A DNA stretch of 64,000 nucleotides, taken from assembly GCA_010093685.1 (NCBI GenBank), contig MU006242.1, forward strand, positions 248,001 through 312,000, given 5' to 3'. Of the stretch, positions 34,900 through 47,408 are shown one piece after another. The translations under genes were made by a program, and so were the position numbers. A model generated the notes under the pieces. That model saw only the letters and a program-made list of their open reading frames with translations, did not search any database and was not told the origin of the DNA. Origin of the DNA: Ophiobolus disseminans. Its lineage: Eukaryota > Ascomycota > Dothideomycetes > Pleosporales > Phaeosphaeriaceae. Position 1 is the first letter of the stretch, and every line of letters begins with the position of its first letter.

Positions 34900-37800
34900 T
34901 CACTCCCAATGCTCCACCACATTCTCACACCGCTTACATAATTCTTCATCCTTCTCTCGAACAAAGCGCCAACACCGCCCACACTTCTCGCCCGCAGGCG
35001 GATGGACCAGCACCACCGCGCCATCTGCTAACCACCCAGCACCACCCTGAATGCGCTCCTCAGCACACCACTCTGCTTGCGCTTTCACGTCCGCAGGATC
35101 ACCGGACGCAAAGTCTGCAGAAGCATCGCCGGGCCAGATACGTATATTGACATCCGACACGACGAACAGCGAGGCGAGTTGTTCTTGTAGGGGACTATCT
35201 TTCCCGACAGTATTACACGTGCAGTGCAGGAAATTCGACGTCATTGCCTGGATACTTGAGTGGGGCAAGTAGAGCGTAACGCTAGATTCGAGAGACGAGC
35301 CGATTTTCTTGTCTGCGCGAAGAGTTTCTTGGGCGGCTTTGATGGATGCGCTGAGCGTGGATATAGTGGCGTGCATTATTTCTATTTCATGGGCTTTTGG
35401 GTAAGTAAGGGCGGGTAGAGGTGTCCAGCGATGGCGTGCGGGGTGCGCGGTGTCTTGTTTGAGGGGGTGGGGGAGGTGGTCGAATACTTCCTCGACTAGC
35501 AGTGGGGTGATGGGTGCGAGGATCTTGAGGAGTTCGTAGTAGATGAGACCCAATGTGCGCTGGATGAGTTCGCAGTCGTGCTTAGTGCCGGTGTAAATGC
35601 GGTCTTTGAGTGTTTCGAAGTAGAAAGCTGAAAGGTCGTTGGAGATGTACTTGTTGAGTGCGTTTATGCCTTTGAAGAATTCGTATTTAGCGTAGTGGGC
35701 GTGGATCTCTTGACTGACTTGCACGAGGCGGTGGATGGCTAAGAGGTCCGCGACGTCGTTGCTGTTGTAGTCTGCCTCTTCTGTGTCGAGCTCTTCGAAG
35801 CCGTAGAATCTCGGTGGACAAGAGGGCAGCGAGAAGATGCCCAAAAGCCATTTGAAGGTGACACGGTACTTGTGCAAGGCTTGGTTGACGGACATCAAAA
35901 CAGGCTGTCCAATGGTGACATCGCGTGTGTAGTCGCTACTTGCAACCCAGAGGCGGAGAGCGTCGGAGCCCATGGCATCGTAGGTCTCCACTCCCGGCTT
36001 TGCTTGCGCTTGGTTCGTTGCCTTGCCCTTCTGTTTCTTGCGCTTGATGGGTGGAAGAAGTTCGCCGGACATGATCTGCATGGGAGAGATGACGTTGCCA
36101 AGAGACTTGCTCATCTTGCGGCCTTCAGAGTCAAGCGTGAAGCCATGTGTAATCAAGGTCTTGTAGGGCGCCTTGGCAATGGAGGTCGAGTAGGGTTGGG
36201 TAGCAACGTGGGTCAGTAAAGACGATTGGAACCAGCCACGATGTTGGTCAGTGCCTTCCAAGTAGACGTCGGCAACAGGCTGATCTGCTTGAGGAGGAAG
36301 GAGGGTCCAGCTTGTGCCACTATCGAACCAGACGTCCATGGTGTCTCTGCCTCGGACGTAGGTACCATTCAGATGCTTTGGCTTCCATGTTGGATCATCC
36401 TGCGCGTCCGTCCACCAGGCGTTGATGCCGCGCTCTTTAATTACGTTGATGATGTGTTCGATTGTTCCAGAATCCATAGTGGCCTCAAGGGTGTCCCCAT
36501 TGGTTTTGTAAAGAGCAGGAATAGGTACACCCCATGCACGTTGACGCGAGATGCACCATTGAGTTCGCCCTTGAATAAAGCTTTGCAGCCGTGATCGACC
36601 AGTCTCTGGCAGAAAGTTGACAGATGCGATAGCTTTCATCGATGCATCCTTGATGCTCTCGACGTTCGCAAACCATTGCTCTGTCGCCCTTGTGATGACC
36701 GGCTGCTTGGTCCTCCAATCGATGGGGTACTTGTGCCGATAGACCTGTTTACCGCGTAGCATATTTTGCTTCTCAAGATAGTCACATACGGCTTTGCTTG
36801 CTGTCTTGTTCTCGTCAGCGACCAGTAGGCCTTCAAGAAGTTCCGGCTTCTCGGGAAAAGCATCCTTGGTGAATGCACCAGCATCATCGAGAGGAGCGAA
36901 CGCAGGAAAACCGAGGGCATGGCAGACATGATAGTCATCCATACCATGTCCAGCGGCCAGATGAACCAAGCCTGTGCCAGAAGAGTCGGTAACAAAGTCG
37001 GCATGAATGATTGGTTGCGGCCCTCGTGCTGTCTGAAATGGGTTCTCGTACTGCAGCCGACCAGCAAGGTCCGATCCTTGTAGTCCAGACAAAATGATAG
37101 ATAGCTCGCGCTCGAGCACTGCCTCATACTCCTTCACACGCGACGCCGCAACGAGAGTCAACTCGCCGCTTTCCGCATCCTTGACTACGCAGTACTCCAT
37201 CTCTTTGTGCACAGCAATAGCGCTATTGGCCGGCAGAGTCCATGGTGTTGTAGTCCAGATGACCACATTGACCTCTCCATCAATATCCTTTAGCGCACCC
37301 TTCTTCAAGTCATCCGAAACCTGGACAGGAAATCTCACAAAGGCAGCCAAGCTTTTATGTTCTTCATCGTACTCCAGTTCTGCCTCCGCTAGAGCCGTTC
37401 TAGAGCTCGGACTCCAATGTACCGGCTTGTTCTGCCTATAAATCAAGCCCTTCTCAAACATGCTCTTGAACACCCCGAGCTGCCTAATCTCGAATTCACG
37501 CTCCATTGTCTGGTACGCGTTATCCCAGTCGCCCATTACAGCCCATTCCTTGAAGCCGCGCTTCTGCTCCTCGATTGTCCGGGTGGCTAGCGCACGTGCT
37601 GCTTTGCGGACACTCACAGGGCTGGTCTGCGTGACGTCTTTCTTTTGCGCCTGTAGCGCTTTGATCTCGATGGGCAGGCCATGGCAGTCCCAGCCGGGAA
37701 TATATGACACCCTGTGGCCCTGCGTGATTTGGAAGCGGGAGATAATATCCTTGGTAATTTTGTTCAGCGCATGGCCGATGTGAAGTGGGCCATTGGCGTA

Positions 37801-38049
37801 AGGCGGTCCATCGTGCAGTGTAAATGTCGCAGCCCAAGCAGTTTCGGTCGCTATATACGGTTCTTTCTTCTGCCCATTCGGTAGGGTTTCGGACCAGTCA
37901 GCGGTCCGCTGCCAGGTATACAGGTCATCGGTGCATCGTCGCAGGTATTCGGCGTTCGTAGCGGGCGATGGTCGTGGCGGGAAGCTCGACTTGGGCAGTC
38001 GAAGCGTAGACGACCATGATGCGCGAAGGACACGTGTCGGAATTAGCAT
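34900..38049 (-). CDS. ISM1: Mitochondrial isoleucyl-tRNA synthetase
   Basis: Charges tRNA-Ile in mitochondria. Single exon, 1049 residues from the ATG at 38049. The frame extends 19 codons upstream, but only to a TTG. The chosen start gives a basic, serine-rich presequence (MLIPTRVLRASWSSTLRLPK) fitting mitochondrial import. Class Ia motifs are complete: PYANGPLHIGHALNK (HIGH at about 90-93), the editing domain with WTTTPWTLPAN, GWDCHGLPIE, and KMSKSLGN near 645. The C-terminus keeps a zinc-binding CGRCWRFV..LCKRCENVV, as in bacterial-type enzymes. A lysine-rich insertion (PPIKRKKQKGKA) after KMSKS is unusual. Confidence 0.95.
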   Translation of the reverse strand: MLIPTRVLRASWSSTLRLPKSSFPPRPSPATNAEYLRRCTDDLYTWQRTADWSETLPNGQKKEPYIATETAWAATFTLHDGPPYANGPLHIGHALNKITKDIISRFQITQGHRVSYIPGWDCHGLPIEIKALQAQKKDVTQTSPVSVRKAARALATRTIEEQKRGFKEWAVMGDWDNAYQTMEREFEIRQLGVFKSMFEKGLIYRQNKPVHWSPSSRTALAEAELEYDEEHKSLAAFVRFPVQVSDDLKKGALKDIDGEVNVVIWTTTPWTLPANSAIAVHKEMEYCVVKDAESGELTLVAASRVKEYEAVLERELSIILSGLQGSDLAGRLQYENPFQTARGPQPIIHADFVTDSSGTGLVHLAAGHGMDDYHVCHALGFPAFAPLDDAGAFTKDAFPEKPELLEGLLVADENKTASKAVCDYLEKQNMLRGKQVYRHKYPIDWRTKQPVITRATEQWFANVESIKDASMKAIASVNFLPETGRSRLQSFIQGRTQWCISRQRAWGVPIPALYKTNGDTLEATMDSGTIEHIINVIKERGINAWWTDAQDDPTWKPKHLNGTYVRGRDTMDVWFDSGTSWTLLPPQADQPVADVYLEGTDQHRGWFQSSLLTHVATQPYSTSIAKAPYKTLITHGFTLDSEGRKMSKSLGNVISPMQIMSGELLPPIKRKKQKGKATNQAQAKPGVETYDAMGSDALRLWVASSDYTRDVTIGQPVLMSVNQALHKYRVTFKWLLGIFSLPSCPPRFYGFEELDTEEADYNSNDVADLLAIHRLVQVSQEIHAHYAKYEFFKGINALNKYISNDLSAFYFETLKDRIYTGTKHDCELIQRTLGLIYYELLKILAPITPLLVEEVFDHLPHPLKQDTAHPARHRWTPLPALTYPKAHEIEIMHATISTLSASIKAAQETLRADKKIGSSLESSVTLYLPHSSIQAMTSNFLHCTCNTVGKDSPLQEQLASLFVVSDVNIRIWPGDASADFASGDPADVKAQAEWCAEERIQGGAGWLADGAVVLVHPPAGEKCGRCWRFVREKDEELCKRCENVVEHWE

Positions 38050-38339
38050 AATAGCATCGTGGGCGGGCTGGTGGGCGGATGAAGCTGTGGTGGGATGTTT
38101 AGGCAATTTTTGGAGCTTGAGCTTCGGTCGGCGATGGTTCGGCGATTACCTGAGCCGCGGGCGATCTAGAGACCAAGGAGAAAATATCGCGTAAGCAAAG
38201 GTAAAAGTTTCACGGGTAAGAAAATGTATAGGGTATATATGCTATGGCCATGGCGTGTCGGGTACGCTGCACCTATCCTGTGCCACACAAACTCCGAAGG
38301 AACTCCTTCTGCAATGCAAACGCCTCGTCAACACCCACA

Positions 38340-39969
38340 TCAATACACCGTCAAAGAGCTGACCGCACCGTTCTTGAGCACCTCAAAGACCATGCCCGGG
38401 AATCCAAAAAGCTCCACGTTCCCTACATCCGCACTGCCACCATCCACCATGCCACTTCCAGGATTCGCAAACCTGCTCTTCTTGCTTGAGCCCTCGTCCC
38501 ACCCACCAAGAAGCTCACAACTACTGCCAGGGCTATCGCCCCAACCCCTATTAAGGGCCATACCACGCTGCTGTAGCCTCTCCTGCTCCTCGGTATCGTA
38601 GTGCGGTTTGAACACCTCCTTAAGCCGTCCAGATATGTCGCTGAATTGCATCTCGGAATTGAGTGGTTCGCGATACTGATCCGATGGCACGTGTTCAAGC
38701 GTCCACCTGCTTCTTCTGTGCCGATTGAATTGATATGAGCCCGGTACGTTGCCGTGTAAGATGATTTTGGTCACTGTCAGGTGGTTCAGTGGCTGTGCGC
38801 TGAGCTCGCCGTCTTCGTACACGTCTGACTCCTTTCGCTCCGCAGTCGGCGAGGGTGGCGATATCTGTGTTGGTTGTGAGATTAAGATATCGAAGCCATG
38901 GTGATAGTAGTTGTAGAAATGCTCGGCCGCAGCGACTTCGCGTTCTTGCGCTTCCAGAGCAGCCTCATCATCATCTTCCCACTCGTCATCGGGATCAGAG
39001 CCGATAGTCGAGCCACGCTCCGAATCCAGCATGTCATCTGGTGTAAGTCCGCCGGGCGACAGATCCGAAGCGTCGCTAGTCCGTCGGTCCTTGTGTATTG
39101 ACAATCGATGGTCGTTCTTGCGGTAGATTGAATCGGGTGCGCCAAGTTCCATGATTAGATCTTGAGGTGTAGTTTCGCTAAGTATGATCCAGAACGGAGC
39201 GTTGAAGCGTCTCACGACCTCGATGCGCCCTTCGCCATGGATCTTGATCGTCTCAATTTCGTCCGGCCCCCCTTCTCGGCCTTTGCCTGCCAAGGCCAAC
39301 GATCGTGGGTTTGCTGGGATCGCCGTGAACAAAGCCCCTCGAGCCTTTTGCCACGATTCGCCATGGAATACCGCCATCGATGTTGCAGGTCCGGTGGCTG
39401 TGGAAGAGAGCAGAGAGATGAAGTCCTTCTTCGGCGAATATGCCGAGTGCTGCACAGGGAAGTTGAAGGCTATGCCTGGATACGACAAGTTGTATGTGCC
39501 TTTTGCGTTTGGATCCCCTGACTTTGGTGGCACGTATTCGCCGCCGTAGGTCGGCCCAAGAAGTTTGTCGTACACATGCCTGAATCGCGGGCCTGACGAC
39601 CCTCCCAACAACGCATTGTGTCCTTCTGGCGGTTTATAGACTTCGATATCTTTGTATACCAGTCGAGCCTTCGCAAAGTCTAGAACTTCTATGAGCCGTA
39701 ATCGCTGATCTGGTCCATCGAACTGCAATCGCAGACCGTTGTCTGGAAGAATAAGGTGTACGGGTGTGGCGATCGGACGTAGGTCGTCATGATAGAGCTC
39801 GATACGGGGGAACGTTTTGACCTCTGCTTTTATGGTAGTCAATACTTCATGTAATGAGCACCCGAGCGCTATGAGCTGGTTAGTGAATGTCTTCGTCGCA
39901 GGCTGCCAACAACGTACTCATGAAACCAACACTGCGCCCTGGCTGAAGCTGCATATTACCATCGTCCAT
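38340..39969 (-). CDS. UPF0183 / PHAF1-family protein
   Basis: Exon 1 (39918-39969) encodes MDDGNMQLQPGRSVGFM, and exon 2 (38340-39868) the rest; the 49-nt intron is GT..AG; 526 residues. The N-terminus (QPGRSVGFMTLGCSLHEVL) and the segments HDDLRPIATPVHLILPDNGL and YPGIAFNFP are diagnostic for the family that includes animal C16orf70/PHAF1, which binds phosphoinositides on autophagosomes with BCAS3. The fungal protein has an acidic, disordered insertion (DPDDEWEDDDEAALEAQERE) before the conserved FYNYYHHGFDILIS block. The C-terminal FGFPGMVFEVLKNGAVSSLT also matches. The role in fungi is not established. It shares a divergent promoter with the kinesin gene. Confidence 0.88.
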
Positions 39970-40570
39970 CTTGGTGTCTGGATAGTAAGATCGTAGATAT
40001 GGTGGGATCTAGTGGTGCGTTGGGTACCTATTTCACAAACGGTTCCCGTGGCTGGCGAGGCCTCGTGCTTTGTCCGCGTGCACACCATGCAGCAAACACT
40101 ACACAGAGTACACAAACACAGAACAACTGGGCGACAACGATCAAACACGGCGGAGCACCTTGTACGATCTTCACGATATAATGGTCGTTCGTTGGTTATC
40201 GAGTTGTTCGAGAATGAGGGGTGGTGGGGCAAGCGATGGCGCAGCGGAGGCTGTTCAGTTCTTTGCAATAATCAAGTGCTGATATTGGATGGCTATGATT
40301 CGGAATGCATATATAAGCTCATAGGACAACACCAACTCACGTGCGCGAGGCTATCAGTGCAACTAATCTTAGAGCTGGTGATGGTCTTGCGGAGCTTGCG
40401 CGGAGGAGAGCAGGTTAGCGTGCCTGCCACCAGCTCCATCTGCATCTTCCCGGGATGGTCCCTGCGTCACTAGCGTGTAAACAATGATCCCCACCGTTGT
40501 TGTGTAGCATAAACACTGAACGACATCACTAATTGCAACTTTGCGAATTTCACGCAACCACATATTCACC
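39970..40570. other. Divergent promoter region of PHAF1-like and kinesin-5 genes
   Basis: 601 bp. A TATATAAG motif at 40310-40317 (plus) lies 254 bp before the kinesin start and could serve it. No gene seen. Confidence 0.45.
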
Positions 40571-43500
40571 ATGTCTGGTCTCCCTCGACCAGGACCGCCG
40601 GTCAAGCGCACCACAACATCCTCAATGCGCCCACCAATGTCGCGACCGAACCTGACGTCGCGCGGCCGGTCTGCCACGCCCATGCTGGATGGGCGTTCAT
40701 CACGAGCAGAATCAGTGGCCTCCTCAAGAGCACCCCGATCGTCACCTTTAAAACGCAAAGAGCGCGAGTTCGAGGAGGAAAGTCAAGAAACCAATATTAA
40801 CGTGGTTGTGCGATGTCGAGGACGCAACGATCGCGAAGTGCGCGAAAACAGTGGTGTAGTGGTTACAACAAACGGCATCAAGGGCTCAACGGTGGATCTC
40901 TCTATGGGCGTGAACGCGTTGAACAACAAGACATATCAGTTTGACAAGGTCTTTTCGCCGGCCGCCGACCAAAGCATGGTTTTTGACGAAGTTGTGTCGC
41001 CTATTTTGGACGAGGTAAGCATCGATGGCTGTAGACTGCGCGATTCGCACTAACCGACTCTCAGGTCCTCAATGGGTTCAACTGCACGATATTTGCATAT
41101 GGCCAGACTGGTACCGGCAAGACCTACACCATGACTGGTGACATCTCGGACGTCCTCCCCCTACCAGACGCGGCAGGTATCATTCCTCGTGTCCTCTACG
41201 CCCTCTTCTCCCGACTCGAGGCCGACGAAACCGAGAGCTCGGTCAAATGCTCCTTCATCGAGCTATACAACGAAGAGTTGCGCGACTTGTTCTCCACCGA
41301 CGACACAGTCAAGCTGAAGATCTTCGACGACAACAGCAAAAAGGGTCACAGCACAACTCTTGTCCAAGGTATGGAAGAGTGCCACCTGAAGACTGCTGTT
41401 CAAGGCATCGAACTGCTACGAGAAGGAAGTCACAAGCGCCAGGTTGCAGCAACAAAGTGCAACGACCTCAGCTCCCGAAGTCATACGGTCTTCACTATCA
41501 TGGTGTACATCAAGCGCATGTCTGAAGACGGCCAGGAGTACCTGAGCGCTGGAAAGCTCAACCTAGTGGATCTTGCTGGAAGCGAAAACATCCAACGCAG
41601 TGGCGCCGAGAACAAGCGCGCAGCAGAAGCTGGCCTGATCAACAAGAGCCTGCTCACTCTAGGCCGCGTTATCAACGCCCTAGTCGAACGCAGCTCGCAC
41701 ATCCCGTATCGCGAGTCGAAGCTTACGCGACTCTTACAGGACTCACTTGGAGGCCGGACGAAGACCTGCATCATTGCTACCGTGTCACCCGCGAAGAGCA
41801 ATCTCGAGGAGACCATCTCAACTCTGGACTACGCTTTTCGCGCGAAGAATATCCGGAATAAGCCGCAGGTCAACCAAGCGATCAATAAGAAGACGTTGCT
41901 GAAGGAGTTCACGGCAGAGATTGAGAAGCTGAAGAGCGAACTCATTGCGACTCGTCAACGGAACGGTGTCTACTTGACTCAGGAGAATTACGAGGAGATC
42001 ACCACCATCAGCGAGTCGAGACGCATTCTTAGCGAGGAGCAGCGCGACAAGCTTGAGACGATGGAGGTCAACCTTCGGAACAAAGTCGAGGATTTATTCA
42101 AGCTCACAACAAACTTCCAAACCCTCAAAAAGGACAACGAGCAAACACAGCTTGCCTTGAACGGTACCAAGGGTATCCTGGAGAAGACGGAGATCGTGCT
42201 GGAGCATACTCGTCAAAACCTCACCGAAGAAACTGAGCTACGAAAAGCACATCAAAAGACCGAGGGCGCTTTGGCAGAATTAGGCCAGGATATGATCTCG
42301 ACACTTGGCAAGACCACTTCAGATATCGACGGACTTCGTTCAAAGATTCGCAGAAAGTCAGAGCTACAATCCCAGAATAGACGCAACTGGGTATCCTCGC
42401 AGACCAACGTCCTAGACACGACACGGCTCGTTGAAGACCGCATCGAAGAGTTTCAGCAGCAACAGGAGGAATTGATGTCGTCGCTGACCGAACGAATGCA
42501 AACGTTCGTCAGAGATGAGCTCGAGAAGCTAGGTACCTCTCAATCATTCCTGCAGGAAAAGATGGAAGAATATCAAGTGTCTGAACAGGAGGTCAATGAA
42601 CAGACAGCGAAATCTCGCGACAACATGAACGAGGTGCTGGAGGAAATCAAGACGTTACGGGAAGACGTAAAGCAGAAGATTGGTGCCGGCCTCGATGAGC
42701 TTTCCGTTGCAGCGGAGACCATCTCAGCGAGCATCATTACTGAACTTGAGGCGTTCCACACTCAGGTACACACATCATACGCAGGCCTAGGACGAGACTT
42801 CAAGACCACTTTCGATGACCTGGTCAAAGACTTGAACGACCAGCAGGCGGAGAACGAACGTCTTCACCAGCAAGTTCTTGAAGCAAATGCGGCACTGGTC
42901 AAAGCGAACAAAGCATCTCAAGGGCAGATCACGCACATTGTCGACGAAGAAAAGCAGCGATCCGCAGAAGAGCGTCAGCGATTGCTCTCTCAGATTACTG
43001 CGCTTGTCAGCGCCACTGCGGATGCTCAAGAGATCAGGCTGGGCGAGAAGCTTTTAGGTGTAAGTCAGGAAATTGGTGCAGCCAGCGCAGCATTCGAGAC
43101 GAAGCAAGATACCTACACAGCAGGCATCAATAGCTGGTCTGGCCGGTCTCAGGACATCTTGGCTGGCGTCTCAAAATCGAGGGATACTGTCAAAACAAAG
43201 ATCAAATCAGACTTCGCCGTCGCAACTCAGCATTCAACCTCGATCAAGGATACCACCACTTCTGTGCACGCAAGCACCGTCAAGACAGTTGAAGCACAGA
43301 TGGCGCATTTGGATACTCAGCTTCAGTCTCTCGACGACATTGTCGCACAGATCCGCGAGCAGAACAACACACATCATACTGCTCACACCAATTCGCTGGC
43401 TGCCTTGTCGTCCACTGTCCAAGCGTCATACTCTAGTATTGGCGATCATCTGTCTTCTTCTTTCGACCGCGTACAATCTCTAGAGGCGGACGTCTCGGCC

Positions 43501-44166
43501 CAAGCAGGTACTCTGAAAGACACGCTACCAACCTTGAGCGCAGACGCCGATATCCGCGCGCCCCTCCACGAGCTCCGCGAAGAAATTGGCTCCCAAAACA
43601 TTCTTGAATACAATCCGACGGGTGAAACACCTCAACGCGTCTCCTACCAGATCCCTTCGAATCTTCCTCGTACCGAAAACCACGAGAACCTCCTTACTCG
43701 CCTCCGGGACCAGCCCTCGACCGCAGACACTACCACTCGAAGCCCTTCGAAACAACCCATCTTCAACGATGCAACAAACACCCTTGATTCGCCAACAGAC
43801 ATGTTCAAATTCAGCACCGCCATGAAGCCAAACTTCTCCCGTTCCGTTAGTGCGCATGCCCATACTATCACATTTGGTACTGGCACATCGCTCCGCGAAC
43901 TGGACGTTAACATCGTCGCGCAGGAGTCTCATACCCAGCCTCTCCCTCTCGTATCCCAGTCATCAGACAGTATGGTCATGGCCGCGCCTCCAAATAAGAA
44001 ACAGCGCGGAAACGCCGAGGACGGGACTAAGCTGCCGATGAAGAAGATGCGCAAAACAGTGGCAGGTATTGCGGATAGGGAGAATCTGAGTATCACCAAC
44101 TTTGCGAATAGCGTTGGACCTGGTACTGCCGCGGGTAGGAGGTTGAGGAGTCATGGGAGTCAGTGA
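40571..44166 (+). CDS. bimC: Kinesin-5 (BimC/Cut7/Eg5) spindle motor
   Basis: Bipolar plus-end motor that slides spindle microtubules apart. Exons 40571-41014 and 41065-44166 (intron 50 nt) give 1181 residues. The N-terminal about 75 residues are basic and proline-rich. The motor domain has TNINVVVRCRGRN, the P-loop GQTGTGKTYTM split from exon 1 just upstream, NDLSSRSHTVF (switch I) and LVDLAGSE (switch II). The kinesin-5 neck SKLTRLLQDSLGG..RAKNIRNKPQVNQ follows, then about 500 residues of coiled coil. The C-terminal tail is Ser/Thr/Pro-rich with likely mitotic kinase sites and a terminal basic end. The start at 40571 is preferred to 40541, which adds ten residues of leader-like sequence. 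Confidence 0.96.
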
Positions 44167-47100
44167 GGAAGAAGGCAATAAGTGGAGGGCGCGCTGAGGG
44201 TGTCATGTACAGTGTCTGACGTTTCCCATGCTGTATGAACAACACACGTTGTAACAGCAACGATCTGCATTGCCTGGTGTTTGGCGTTTTGGCAGTCAAG
44301 GATGGCTTTTCTCACACGTTACACACTACCGTAATTGAATAAGTTCACTTCACATCACCTCCCTATCTCTTGCATAGTGACAAGCCCTGCTAGCCCCTAA
44401 TATGTGGTTTCGTTCCCTATATCATGCATGCAAGGCTAGCGTGCGCAGACCCCAGGGCTCGAACGTCAGCCCTCATGCGTCTTACTCCGCGGACCCAAAT
44501 CCGAGGCGTCCCTCGGTTCACGAATCCTTTCGGTCGGATCCAGAACACATGCTTTAGGTACGGAGCGGTGTCGATCATGTTGGCGAGCCGTTGCGTCGGG
44601 TTCACCGCTTGGGCTGCGAGTGAAGGTGGGCCGTAATACATCAAGCTTCGCTAACGGCGGATGTCCAGGCAACGCCATGGAACTGGCATTAACTTTGGCT
44701 CTAGACTCGTTTTGCGCTACAATTTTAGCCCGTTGGGGGTGGTGGCTAGCGCAGTACGCGGATCTCCTGCTCTTTGGGCTGTGGTACGGAAGCTCATGTT
44801 CAGATTCGCTCGGGTGAGTTTCCTCCGTGTCTTGGACGACATCATGCACACTTCCGCCGCTGTGCATTACACGGAAGGACCGGCCAGTAGGAATACCTTC
44901 CTGGTGAGCCGACATGATTTCGAGCATTAGGCGCATTCCAGAGTGCTGGTTTGCTCGGCATCGCGTGTGACCCGGGGGTCGGATCTTAGGTAGGATTGCT
45001 TTCGAGTACGGTACCATTATGGTGGTCATTCCGCGTTGTTGAAAGCACCTGGGCAGCCTGCAGTATTTCTTGGAGGCCATCAGAGGATCCAAGGTGCCGG
45101 TAAGGGTACATCGTTTTTGTGGGTAGTGGCATACCTCGGCAAATGAGTTGACTATCTTGTGGCAATGAGGATCACATGAATCAAGTGCTGGGCTAGATCT
45201 TTTCAGTTGCCTCCTACATGTGAACATGTGCTCGGCACGTAACGTGACGCCCTATGCGCAAGGCTCTATGTTCTGTGCTCATTGGTGAGGCGGTTTCGTC
45301 GCCGAATCATGTGGCACAAGACTCATTCTGCGATATCGTAAGCCCCTTCTTGCAGTCCTGTGGAGCACCAATGAAGCTACTACGCTCGGGCGCATCCCCC
45401 TCCCGGTGCATGTCCCGCATGAGTGCCTGATCCGCTAGCGTACCGACACGCTGGCACCGGCTTCGGTACCAGGGCTTCGGGTGTGCCTAGTCTGCACTCT
45501 GTCGAGGCTTGAATCCTCATCAACAAACAATCTTGGCCTACGTATCTTGTCAGCCGGACAGGCCACTAGAAAGGGAAGCTAACTTTCAGCTAGGCGCATG
45601 CAGGTCAGGGAAACAACATTGTCTTTTGCGGTTGAGTAGTGTATTCCTTCGCTCGGTGAATCTGGAGCCGATTGGTAGTACGACGTCTTGGAATGTGGCG
45701 AGGCCGTGTGGGCGAAAGTTTAAATCCTTCCGAACTTTACTTTTCCCAGATCGCGGACTGGTTCTGCGAATGCGAGACGAGTGTCTGCAACATCACTGAT
45801 AACAACGAAGTCGTGACAAAAATGCTGACCAGATGCTGACCAGATGTGGGGGCTTTGGCGTGAAGCTTACTAGGTGGGATGGAGAGCAGAATCGTGAGCA
45901 TTGTGAGGGGCATCGTGAAGTAAAGGCGGTTCATCATCAACTGCTTGCGTTGTCGAATTCCCTGCTCATGCGTGTGAGAAGCTTTTCCAAGGGTGTGATT
46001 GATGCCAGAACGACTGAAGCTGGACTCGGGCAAGTATGTGGCACTAGTACATGGGGCCGAGTATGGAACACTAGAGAGTAGCGGAAGAGATCTTATTTTT
46101 TGATTTAACCTACAGTTGTCCAATTCTGACCAGTGCCCAACAGGGGTTGGAGAACACCCCAAGGTAGCCGACAATACAAGGACCTGCCGGGAATGCGGCA
46201 GGATGGTAGCAGTAGTGCATTGTGTATTTCAGCTCGACCAGGTTCTGGTCCATGGATATACGTCCACCACGATGCCTTGCGCACTTTCCCTCAGCCCGTC
46301 GATCGAAGTCATGTCCATTGACCGGTGTTTGTGACAAGGCTATGCTTACTGCGGGTCGCCAGACTTGGTGAGTGCAGCAAGCAAGCCCCTGGGACTGAGA
46401 TGATGGGAGGAGATGTCGTGGCCAGCTGCGCACCAACGGGGAATGTATCATTGGATGATCAACCCCCACGCTAAGCCTCAGATCGCAAACGGCGCTCCTA
46501 TGAGGCGCCACCACGACGATATTGTGCAGGTGAGGATACAGAGGAGGAAGATTACTCCGTGGCGGTAACAAGCCTCTCCCTGGAATCTTTACCAGATTTG
46601 TTTTGTCTTGAGCTGAGGTCGCACATCGCTTTCGTATCGCGTCCCAAGTCTCAGCCGGTAGAAGTGCCGTTCACCGCGAAGGCATCGCACGCATTGTAGT
46701 CTGAATCATCTGTGAGAATGCATATGTTCATCACATCCTTGATGGTACCGTTTCACTAGTTCCAGGGATGGATTGATGGTACGCCAAATTTAGATTCAAA
46801 CCACAACCCAGCGACATAAGATCTCAGCTTGGAGTCCTAAACAACATCGCAAGGAAGATCTTGAAGATACGATTCTTTGCGCATGATTATATGTGATTGA
46901 AAGGAAGAGCGGCAATATTGAAGGTCCAGAGTAGTTGTCGACATGTATAGCACCTTGAGCAGTCGAGCCATCATCCCATTGCGTGGCTGAGACGTGGTTC
47001 GTAACGGGAAGTTGCCTTGGAAATCATCTGGCAAGCTATTGGATGAAGATTTATGGGTGTACTGATTGCGATGGGCACACGCAAAGGACTCCCACATTCC

Positions 47101-47408
47101 AGAAACTGGCGGGAGGGAGGTTGGGCCCTTGCTATCACCCAGCTCGACTCCACCCATCGAATGGAAATGGCCTGCTATGTTCTGCTGGTATCGTATCATT
47201 ACTTGGCTCGCCTGGTGAGAGTGTGTCGTGTGCACTCTGTTCGTCGACATGCTGCGGCGCTGACGTGTTGTGGTGGCCCAATCATTCTTACCCTACACTA
47301 TGTAGGACCGATTGAACTTCAAACACAGATCTACGGCGAACTAGCTGGGTGGCGATGGCTCGTTCTGTGAAGCGTCAGAACAGGTGAGACTTCAGCCTTG
47401 TAGTCAAA
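44167..47408. other. Gene-poor interval
   Basis: 3.2 kb with 3' flanks of two convergent genes. The longest frame (minus 44466-45227, 253 codons) has no family signature, no amphipathic or hydrophobic pattern, and stop-poor composition on both strands, so I do not call it. A short tandem duplication is listed separately. Confidence 0.45.
45822..45843 (+). repeat. Perfect 11-bp tandem duplication
   Basis: ATGCTGACCAG occurs twice in direct succession and is followed by a third ATG. Confidence 0.85.

Noticed and set aside
44466..45227. 253-codon minus-strand open frame downstream of kinesin-5
   Set aside because: No family match that I recognise, no signal or membrane segments, irregular composition; length alone is weak evidence at this base composition.
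46110..46571. 153-codon minus-strand frame
   Set aside because: No conserved pattern and no usable splice sites at its ends.
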